Shown piece by piece: positions 1 to 6,878 of a DNA stretch of 58,431 nucleotides. Source of the DNA: JAGLTN01 sp035403325 (GTDB lineage Bacteria > Planctomycetota > Phycisphaerae > Sedimentisphaerales > Anaerobacaceae). The DNA lies in assembly GCA_964492365.1 (NCBI GenBank), contig CAZBKA010000002.1:1-58431 (forward strand). Reading direction: 5' to 3'. The position numbers and the translations under genes were made by a program. The notes under the pieces are model-generated. The model had not been told where the DNA came from. It made no database searches and saw only the letters and a list, made by a program, of their open reading frames with translations. Within the stretch, counting starts at the first letter, position 1. Every line of letters starts with the position of its first letter.

Positions 1-134
1 TTCGTTTCGGGTGGAGCAATAAGTCAGAGACCACGTTTTTTAATAATGCGGGGCTGCCGGCGAGTTCGTTTAAGACGGACAGTTGGAAATGGGCAACCAA
101 GGACGCGGTTTATATCAGGTGGATACAATATTAA
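1..134 (+). CDS. C-terminal fragment of a sialate O-acetylesterase-like protein (cut by window edge)
   Basis: Reading from base 3 gives 43 codons ending in TAA at 132-134. The peptide carries the tail signature seen in the two following esterases: an R-F-G-W-S segment, then A-G-L-P-A-S and S-F-K-T-D-S-W (compare A-G-L-P-C-S and F-R-T-D in the gene at 1685). It is therefore the end of another member of the same SGNH/SASA-type esterase family, arranged head to tail with the next gene, which starts 23 bases later. Nothing of the catalytic part is in the window. Family assignment rests on similarity to the neighbours only. Confidence 0.75.
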   Translation, partial: RFGWSNKSETTFFNNAGLPASSFKTDSWKWATKDAVYIRWIQY

Positions 135-157
135 TTATTTTTTTTTAGGAGAACAGA

Positions 158-1530
158 ATGTTAAGGAAAGTGTTTGGCATAATGGTGACTATGTTAGTTG
201 CCTGTGTTTGTGTGGCTGATGTTAAGCTGCCTAATATCATAAGCAATAATATGGTATTGCAGCAGAAGTCCAAGGTAAATATCTGGGGCTGGGCAGATGC
301 CGGTGAGAAGATCGAAGTAAAACCTATCTGGCAAAAAACCGGTGTTACGACAGTTGCGGATAAGGACGGCAAGTGGATAGTGGAGATTAAGACGCCTAAG
401 GCAGGCGGTCCTTTAGCAATTGCGATTAAGGGCAATAATGAAATCATTTTGCAGAATGTGATGATCGGTGAAGTTTGGCTTTGCAGCGGTCAATCCAATA
501 TGCAGATGAGGTTCAAACCTAACCAGTGGAGCGGTGGTGTTTTAAATTTTGAAGAAGAAATCGCAAAAGCGAAGTACCCTGCTATCAGAATGTTCGTAGT
601 GCCTAATGTTGTAGCAGGTGAGCCTCAGGATAATTGCGGGGGCGAGTGGATAGTATGCAGTCCGGATACAGTAGCTGAATTCAGTGCTACGGCTTATTTC
701 TTCGGGAGATATATTCATGAGCAATTAAATATGCCTGTTGGTTTGATTAACAGTAGTTGGGGCGGGACACCTGCAGAGTCGTGGGCAAGTGGTGAGTCTT
801 TAAAGAATGAGCCTGTTTTAGGGCCTATCCTGAGCAATTATGCTGAAGCTGAAAAGGCATATCCAGAGGCGATAAAGAAATACAGAGAAGAGACATTGCC
901 GAACTGGCAAAAGGCGAAGGATCAGGCGATAAAGGACGGCAAACCAGAACCGGCCTGGCCTGGCGAACCATATGGACCCAATCATCCTAACAAGCCCAGC
1001 GGATTGTATAATGCAATGATTGCTCCGCTGTTGAACTATGAGATTAAAGGTGCTATATGGTACCAGGGTGAGAGTAATGCATGGCGGGCATATCAGTACA
1101 GAACGCTNNNNNNNNNNNNNNNNNNNNNNNNNNNNNNNNNNNNNNNNNNNNNNNNNNNNNNNNNNNNNNNNNNNNNNNNNNNNNNNNNNNNNNNNNNNNN
1201 NNNNNNNTTTACAGCGGGCCTATTTATAAAGAGATGGACGTTGAAGATAATAAAATCAGACTTTCGTTTGATTATGATGGCGGACTGGCTGCAAAGGGTG
1301 GTGAGCTGAAGCAATTCCAGATTGCTGGTGAAGATAAGAAGTTTGTGGATGCCAAGGCGGTTATTGACGGCAAGAGTGTTGTTGTTTCATCGGATGTGGT
1401 TAGTAAGCCTGTTGCGGTGAGGTATTGCTGGAGTAATATTGCTATTGGCAATCTTTATAATGGCGGTGATTTGCCGGCGAGCCCTTTCAGGACGGATGAT
1501 TGGCCTGGAGTTACGATTAATAATAAATAA
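158..1530 (+). CDS. Sialate O-acetylesterase-like secreted esterase, interrupted by scaffold gap
   Basis: Begins with a signal peptide (hydrophobic stretch about residues 5-20, ending near V-A-D). The catalytic block G-Q-S-N-M puts the nucleophile serine at residue 113, and a W-Y-Q-G-E-S-N motif lies just before the gap; both are hallmarks of SASA/DUF303-type carbohydrate O-acetylesterases (SGNH fold). The gap at 1108-1207 removes the part that should carry the D-x-H-P catalytic block. After the gap the reading resumes in another frame at Y-S-G-P-I-Y and runs to TAA at 1530. Against the paralogue at 1685 about 275 bases are missing, which would restore a single frame, so the frame change is an assembly artefact rather than a mutation. 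A SASA protein of this type is expected to remove acetyl groups from sugars outside the cytoplasm; the substrate is unknown. A strong terminator follows. Confidence 0.85.
1108..1207. other. Assembly gap (100 N)
   Basis: Exactly 100 undetermined bases, the usual placeholder for a scaffold join of unknown length. It sits inside an esterase gene whose paralogues lie on both sides, so repeated sequence is a likely cause of the break. Alignment with the paralogue suggests a true length near 275 bases. Confidence 0.98.
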
Positions 1531-1557
1531 GACGTTAGGTTAATTGAAGTGTTTTCA

Positions 1558-1594
1558 AGCAGCTGGGAATTAAATATTTCCGGCTGCTTTTTTT
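1558..1594 (+). terminator. Rho-independent terminator after the gapped esterase
   Basis: A 12-bp stem (1558-1569 with 1577-1588, including G:U pairs) encloses a 7-base loop and is followed by a run of T to 1594. It begins 27 bases after the stop codon at 1530 and separates this gene from the next esterase. Confidence 0.85.
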
Positions 1595-1684
1595 ATGAAC
1601 AACTTGCCTGTAGAAATTGTAATGAGTACAATCATGCATTGTTATGGATGACCCTTTTTCTGTTTTTATGGAAGGAAATGTATA

Positions 1685-4600
1685 ATGAGAAATTTTAAAC
1701 GTGCTTTTTTGTTCATATCGGTTCTGTTTTCGGGCTTATGCTCGACGGGGTTGGCAGATGTGCGGATGCATAGTTTGTTCTGCGATAATATGGTTATTCA
1801 GCGAGAGATGAAAGTGCCTGTTTGGGGGTGGGCTGATGCGGGTGAGAATGTGGCGGTCAAGGTCAGTTGGAAATGGGGGACGGTTAAGACGGTTGCGGAT
1901 GCGAATGGTAAGTGGAAGGTTACGGTTGAAACACCAAAGGCGGGCGGGCCTTATGAGATTACGGTGACGGGGAACAATGTTGTCACGATTAAAAATGTTT
2001 TGTGCGGGGATGTATGGGTTTGCAGCGGGCAATCGAATATGCAGTTCAATGTCGGCAGTGCTAATAATGCAAAAGAAGAAATTGCTAATTCTAATTACCC
2101 TGAGATAAGATTATTGCAAGTTAGCAATGTTGTTGCACAGGAGAGGCAGAGTGATATTAAGACTGGCGGGTGGAAGGTTTGCGGACCTGGGACAGTTGAA
2201 TGGTTTAGTGCGATTGGGTATTTCTTTGGACGTGAGATATATAAAGAGGTTGGTGTGCCGGTCGGGTTGATAATGTCCTGCTGTGGAAGCACTCCCGCGG
2301 AGGCGTGGATAAGCAAAGAGACTTTGGAAGCTGATGCGGATTTAAAGGTGATACTTGATAAGGTTGAGGTTGCGTTGGCGAGGTATCCGCAGGCGATGGT
2401 GGAATATCAGATGTGGATGGAGAAGTGGGAGAAGGCTGCTGCTAAAGCCAAGGCTGAGGGTAAACCTGAGCCTGTCAGACCACAGGAGCCAAGGGGCAGG
2501 GATAATGTCTGCTATCCTACTGGATTGTTTAATGGTTCGATTGCGCCTTTGATGCCTTACGGGATAAAGGGGGCATTGTGGTACCAGGGTGAGGCGAATG
2601 CTACGAGGGCCTATGAGTATAGAAAGCTATTGCCGGCGATGATTAATAGCTGGCGAAAAGAATGGGGGCAAGGTGACTTTGCGTTTTATTTAGTTGAGAT
2701 AGCGCCATTCGGTTACTGGGAGCCTGTGCTTGCGGAGCTTCGGGAGTCACAGAGGATGGTTGCGGATTCGGTTGCGAATTGCGGAATGGCACAGACGATT
2801 GATATTGGTGATGTGCATGATATTCATCCGAAAAACAAACAGGATGCCGGCAAAAGGCTTGCGATGGTTGCGTTGGCGAAGACTTACGGTAAGGGAGATG
2901 TTATTTATTCGGGGCCTGTATATCGGGAGATGAAAATTGAGGGGGATAAGATTCGTCTTTTCTTCGATCATATTCACGGGGGTCTTGAGTGTAAAGGTGA
3001 AGAGCTGACTTGTTTTACTATTGCTGGTGCGGATGAAAAATTTGTCGATGCAAAAGCTGAGATAGATGGTGACAGTATACTGGTACATAGTGACAATGTG
3101 AAAGAACCTGCTGCGGTTCGGTTTGCGTGGGGAGATTTGCTGGTTCCTAATTTGTTTAATAAAGCTGGGCTGCCCTGCAGTTGCTTCAGGACGGATTGCT
3201 GGACGGGGATAACTGAAGGTCGAAAAGGGTTTGTTTATTCGGGGCCTGTATATAGGGAGATGAAAATCGAGGGGGATAAGATAAAGTTGTTTTTTGACTT
3301 TGCGGCGAATGGTCTTGTCAATGCGAGCTGGGAGATCAATCAGTTTGAAATCGCGGGAGAAGATCATCGGTTTTACCCGGCGAATACGCAGTTCGGGCAT
3401 GACTGGATAGTTTGCAGCAGCGAAAAAGTTGCAAAGCCTATAGCGGTCAGGTATGGCTGGGGTGAAAGCGATGTGCAGAATTTGTTGAACAGGGAATGTT
3501 TGTTTGCTGGGCCTTTCAGGACGGACAGATGGGCTGGGAAAGAGGAAGTTAAAGCGAAATTGCAGAGTGAGTTTTTTGAAAAACTTTACAGCAAGACTTA
3601 TTACAGCCTGGTCGACAGGATCGAAGATGATGGTTATCTTGAGGAATCTTTGACAGGTGCTTATGACGGGATGTATCCGAGGACGACGGGCGGGGTTGCA
3701 ACGCTGCTAATGGAAACGGGAGATTATGAGAATGCCAAGAAGATTTTGAATCTTGATATGCAGGTTGGTAACCAATACAAAATGGAACGGATGCCTCATG
3801 TGATCGGCAAGCACAGGGGCAGGCTGATACGGCCTGTAGCGGATGCGAATAATATTGCACAGGTGAAGACTAATCATGTGGTTCTGCAAATGACGCCTGG
3901 CGGATGCGGCGCGGTTAGTTTTGTTGCGGGCAGTAATAAAGGTATCAAGGCTGTTGAGGCGGCGATCAGATCGAAAAAATCCGATGGCAAATTTGTGCTT
4001 AGTATGAGGGAATCGGCAGACGGAGAAGTGCTCGGCAGGTCAGAATTTTTTGTTACTTCTGATATGCAGGATGAATTGTGGAAGCGTTTTGTATTTACTT
4101 CGCCAGTGAAAGTTGAAGCTGGCAAGAAGTATTACGTAAGAATAGATTTCGAGGGCAAAGGGTCGCCTTGGTGGATGGGTTATAAGAAGCTTTGCGAGAG
4201 TGATGGATTCAGTGCGAATTTCCTGATAAAATATGAGGGTCAAGAGCCTTTCTGGTTTGCACAGACAAGAGAGGCAGGCGGATTCGCAATTGATACTGGT
4301 GATCTGAAACATGAAGCAGATGAAGAATACTATGTTATAAGCGATTTCGATGAGATTGACGGGCAGGCTCATCCACTTATGGCGTGGGCAAGGCTTGTCA
4401 GTAAGACAGGTGATAAAGAGTTCGAGGACAAGTGGTATGATTATCTGGCGAAGATAATTGACCGGGCGAGTGACTATCCGTATTTCATGTATGGAAACAA
4501 TCCGACGTGGGGATTTGTTGACCTGGTGCTATGCCCTTCTTTTGAACATTCGAGAGAGTATCGTTTCTGGCAATGCTATGATCTTTTGACGCAGAGCTTT

Positions 4601-5218
4601 AATGGCGCGGCGTGGCAGGCGATGGCAGATGTTGCGAGGAGACGTGGTGACACGGAGCACGCAAATAAATGGGAAGATAAATTGAAAATGCTTCGACGCG
4701 GCATAGCTAATAATCTTACCAGAGAGGTTGACGGCAAGAAGGTTTATCTTGAGATGCGACTGCCTGACGGTGGTGCTGGTAAAGCAATGCTTGATATGGG
4801 GTGGGTTAATCTTTCTCCTGTGGCTGCTCAGTGGGAAGCGATGGACAGAGAGATTCTTGTTAATACGGTAGATCTGCTTAGGGCTAAGGCTATGCAAACT
4901 CTGGCAGACGGGACAAAGTGGCTACCTACGGATTGGTATGAAGACAAGGGGCCTTCGCCTGAGATTATCGGCAAAGGTATCGGCTGGGAGATTGATTTTT
5001 GCAGACAGCACGGGCAGTGGTGGCGAATTATGGAAATACTTGATATGCTGGAAAAGGTTAATACAACTGAGCTTTATATGGAAGGCGCTGGCTATCACGA
5101 CGGCAAACTTATAGTTAAAGACGCTGGTAATGGCGAACAGACATGCTGGTGGAGCTGGGCAATGGCAAGGCTTCGCTCGGATATGGGGCTGGAAGCCAAA
5201 CCTAAGCGATGGGATTAA
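1685..5218 (+). CDS. Large secreted fusion: sialate O-acetylesterase-like domain plus six-hairpin glycosidase-like domain
   Basis: A 1177-residue protein with a signal peptide (about residues 1-24). Residues 25-505 form a complete SASA-type esterase: G-Q-S-N-M with Ser117, W-Y-Q-G-E-A-N near 299-305, and D-V-H-D-I-H-P at 376-382 with the likely catalytic His381. The C-terminal beta unit of the esterase (from about 407) is repeated at about 517-615, so this module is duplicated. Residues about 620-1177 resemble (alpha/alpha)6 six-hairpin glycosidases: a Y-D-G-M-Y-P-R-T segment near the start, a D-E-I-D-G-Q-A segment, many aromatic helices, and a jelly-roll-like insertion at about 700-830. Esterase activity is well supported; the glycosidase part is a fold-level inference without an assigned family. 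The natural reading is coupled deacetylation and glycan cleavage outside the cell membrane. Confidence 0.8.
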   Translation: MRNFKRAFLFISVLFSGLCSTGLADVRMHSLFCDNMVIQREMKVPVWGWADAGENVAVKVSWKWGTVKTVADANGKWKVTVETPKAGGPYEITVTGNNVVTIKNVLCGDVWVCSGQSNMQFNVGSANNAKEEIANSNYPEIRLLQVSNVVAQERQSDIKTGGWKVCGPGTVEWFSAIGYFFGREIYKEVGVPVGLIMSCCGSTPAEAWISKETLEADADLKVILDKVEVALARYPQAMVEYQMWMEKWEKAAAKAKAEGKPEPVRPQEPRGRDNVCYPTGLFNGSIAPLMPYGIKGALWYQGEANATRAYEYRKLLPAMINSWRKEWGQGDFAFYLVEIAPFGYWEPVLAELRESQRMVADSVANCGMAQTIDIGDVHDIHPKNKQDAGKRLAMVALAKTYGKGDVIYSGPVYREMKIEGDKIRLFFDHIHGGLECKGEELTCFTIAGADEKFVDAKAEIDGDSILVHSDNVKEPAAVRFAWGDLLVPNLFNKAGLPCSCFRTDCWTGITEGRKGFVYSGPVYREMKIEGDKIKLFFDFAANGLVNASWEINQFEIAGEDHRFYPANTQFGHDWIVCSSEKVAKPIAVRYGWGESDVQNLLNRECLFAGPFRTDRWAGKEEVKAKLQSEFFEKLYSKTYYSLVDRIEDDGYLEESLTGAYDGMYPRTTGGVATLLMETGDYENAKKILNLDMQVGNQYKMERMPHVIGKHRGRLIRPVADANNIAQVKTNHVVLQMTPGGCGAVSFVAGSNKGIKAVEAAIRSKKSDGKFVLSMRESADGEVLGRSEFFVTSDMQDELWKRFVFTSPVKVEAGKKYYVRIDFEGKGSPWWMGYKKLCESDGFSANFLIKYEGQEPFWFAQTREAGGFAIDTGDLKHEADEEYYVISDFDEIDGQAHPLMAWARLVSKTGDKEFEDKWYDYLAKIIDRASDYPYFMYGNNPTWGFVDLVLCPSFEHSREYRFWQCYDLLTQSFNGAAWQAMADVARRRGDTEHANKWEDKLKMLRRGIANNLTREVDGKKVYLEMRLPDGGAGKAMLDMGWVNLSPVAAQWEAMDREILVNTVDLLRAKAMQTLADGTKWLPTDWYEDKGPSPEIIGKGIGWEIDFCRQHGQWWRIMEILDMLEKVNTTELYMEGAGYHDGKLIVKDAGNGEQTCWWSWAMARLRSDMGLEAKPKRWD
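2904..3280 (+). repeat. Intragenic tandem duplication of about 330 bp
   Basis: The stretch 2904-2950 recurs at 3234-3280 with only a few substitutions, a period of 330 bases (110 codons). Outside this core the two copies have diverged, but the protein copies still align to a terminal F-R-T-D motif. This is a duplicated beta-sandwich unit within the esterase fusion. Confidence 0.85.
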
Positions 5219-5254
5219 AATTTGTATTTTTCGCCCTTTTGTGGTATAATTGGA
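5213..5254 (+). promoter_or_regulatory. Direct repeat copy 1 with sigma-70-type promoter (orphan)
   Basis: A 42-bp sequence identical to 6784-6825. It contains TTGTAT (5222-5227), a 17-base spacer and TATAAT (5245-5250) preceded by TG, a good extended -10 promoter on the plus strand. It begins inside the last codons of the esterase fusion. No plus-strand gene follows: transcription from here would run antisense into the 3' end of the deacetylase gene. Confidence 0.7.
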
Positions 5255-5367
5255 TGAACTACATAGCCGGTATTATTCAGGTTATTCTCTGGTGATTGGT
5301 GAACTATCCTGCAATCCACTAAACCGTTACAAAATCTATGCATTTTTAACAGTTTTACGAAAAAGAT

Positions 5368-6606
5368 TTATTCACCTGGATTTACCTCTGATTTTTTAGT
5401 TAATTTTATATAAAAAGTGCTTGAATCCTGCGGGAAAGCCTTGGAAACAAAAAACTCTTTTTTGTTCAGGTCCTTTCTGTACGCATCAATTCCATTGAAT
5501 ATATCGAACGTGTTTTTTTCAGGTAATTCTGAATATTTATTATCATTACCTTGACGGAAAAGAACTTTAGCATCTAACCAGTCGTAAGGCATTGAAATTT
5601 TGTAAGTGATTGGATACGACAAGCCGTATTTAATTCTTTTGTTTTTGGAAACACTTATCCTAAAGATTTTTTCTGAGTCAGTACTTTTGGTAATTTTTAT
5701 GGTTGGCTTCACCCGATCCTGGAGATAGTGGTACATGTAGGCATGGTCAAATCCTACATACCAAACATCATTTCTATTTCCGATATATTCAAGATGAAGG
5801 GGAGCTTTCTCATCGGTACTCCAATCATATTTTCCGGGGTGCATATTTACATGGTATATTCCACCATAATCATATGCATGATTAAATTCACTATTAAGAA
5901 TATCTAAACTGTTTTGGGATGATATGTCGATTGTCAGACCTGACAGGTACATGCCAAATTTATTGTCCCATTTGGCCCAGTTGTATTGATACAAATCGGT
6001 ACTCCGTGAAACCAAGTAGTTATTTTTGGTTAAATTTTTAATAATTTTTTCATCAATCGTGCCATACGGTGCCATCCAAGCCACCATATATTCAGAAGAT
6101 TTAAAACAGTTTTGAACAGGCATTGTTAGATTATCAATGATGCTTTGTTTAGACCCAGCTATCTCTTTTTGATAACTCGTTCCATGATCGGTGTAAGTGT
6201 AATATTTCCCGGGGTGCGTCATGCTGTGTGAAATGGGGCAAACAGAACCCTGATTTATCTGATTTTGTATATCGCCCCACTGTTTTTTTGTCAGACCAGG
6301 AAATAATTTGAACGAACCTCCTGGTAATATTCCAGGAGAAATTACCACATTATTTTTCCGAGCTATTTGGCATGCTGTTATAAATGATTGATGGTAAGAT
6401 TCATTTCCACACCAGTCGTCAGCGGTAAAAATTACTACAGCTTTTCTATTGTCATAGTATTGTGTTGTTTCGATAAGTTGTTTGCTGCGTTGGTTATTAC
6501 GATCTAACTGTACAGGGTTTGTCTCTGTTCGGCAACTGGTCAGCAGAATAAATGTGATAGCTGATATTGCAACAACCGGATTGATCACTATTTTTTGTAT
6601 TTTCAT
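5368..6606 (-). CDS. Polysaccharide-deacetylase-like lipoprotein
   Basis: A 412-residue protein with a lipoprotein signal (L-L-T-S-C, lipidated Cys25). The catalytic part resembles carbohydrate esterase family 4/NodB: T-A-D-D at 61-64 for the catalytic Asp pair, S-H-S-M-T-H with metal-binding His127 and His131, and a W-M-A-P-Y-G block in place of the usual R-x-P-Y-G. The C-terminal about 110 residues form an extra beta-rich part. It should act in the periplasm or at the outer membrane on acetylated sugars. The gene is the only minus-strand one in the locus, lies between two 42-bp direct repeats, and looks more AT-rich than its neighbours, which suggests a later insertion. Exact substrate unknown; a deacetylase-fold protein with another activity is possible. 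Confidence 0.75.
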   Translation of the reverse strand: MKIQKIVINPVVAISAITFILLTSCRTETNPVQLDRNNQRSKQLIETTQYYDNRKAVVIFTADDWCGNESYHQSFITACQIARKNNVVISPGILPGGSFKLFPGLTKKQWGDIQNQINQGSVCPISHSMTHPGKYYTYTDHGTSYQKEIAGSKQSIIDNLTMPVQNCFKSSEYMVAWMAPYGTIDEKIIKNLTKNNYLVSRSTDLYQYNWAKWDNKFGMYLSGLTIDISSQNSLDILNSEFNHAYDYGGIYHVNMHPGKYDWSTDEKAPLHLEYIGNRNDVWYVGFDHAYMYHYLQDRVKPTIKITKSTDSEKIFRISVSKNKRIKYGLSYPITYKISMPYDWLDAKVLFRQGNDNKYSELPEKNTFDIFNGIDAYRKDLNKKEFFVSKAFPQDSSTFYIKLTKKSEVNPGE

Positions 6607-6783
6607 AAACTAGAATATAACCCCATCTACTGTTCAACTATCTTGCCCGAGGTCAAGGTTCGGCATAGTATCAAATCTGGCTTAAAAAGTAAAGATTTTT
6701 AACTTTGATTTAGATAATTTCGAACCTAAGAAGCATTACTTTCATGGCTAGCTAGATTTCTTTTTGATTAATTTGAGAGATGT

Positions 6784-6825
6784 GATTAAAATTTGTATTT
6801 TTCGCCCTTTTGTGGTATAATTGGA
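6784..6825 (+). promoter_or_regulatory. Direct repeat copy 2: promoter of the clan-A glycosidase gene
   Basis: Identical 42-bp copy of 5213-5254. TTGTAT (6793-6798), 17-base spacer, TATAAT (6816-6821) with upstream TG. The -10 box ends 57 bases before the ATG at 6879, a normal leader length. Weaker similarity continues past the repeat (TAGCC..GT..TTAT..CAGG), so part of the leader was duplicated too. Confidence 0.75.
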
Positions 6826-6878
6826 CAAATTGGCTAGCCTGTGTTATGCAGGAGATTTTTCAGCAAAAGGGTTAAGCG

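Noticed and set aside
145..447. Open frame on the minus strand opposite the second esterase
   Set aside because: It lies inside a gene with signal peptide and conserved motifs on the other strand and has no recognisable content of its own.
1208..1530. Separate gene after the scaffold gap
   Set aside because: It is the C-terminal part of the same esterase; the different frame is explained by the arbitrary gap length.
2747..3400. 217-codon open frame on the minus strand inside the esterase fusion
   Set aside because: Long only because both duplicated units are open in antisense; it has no family motif and the plus strand is clearly coding.
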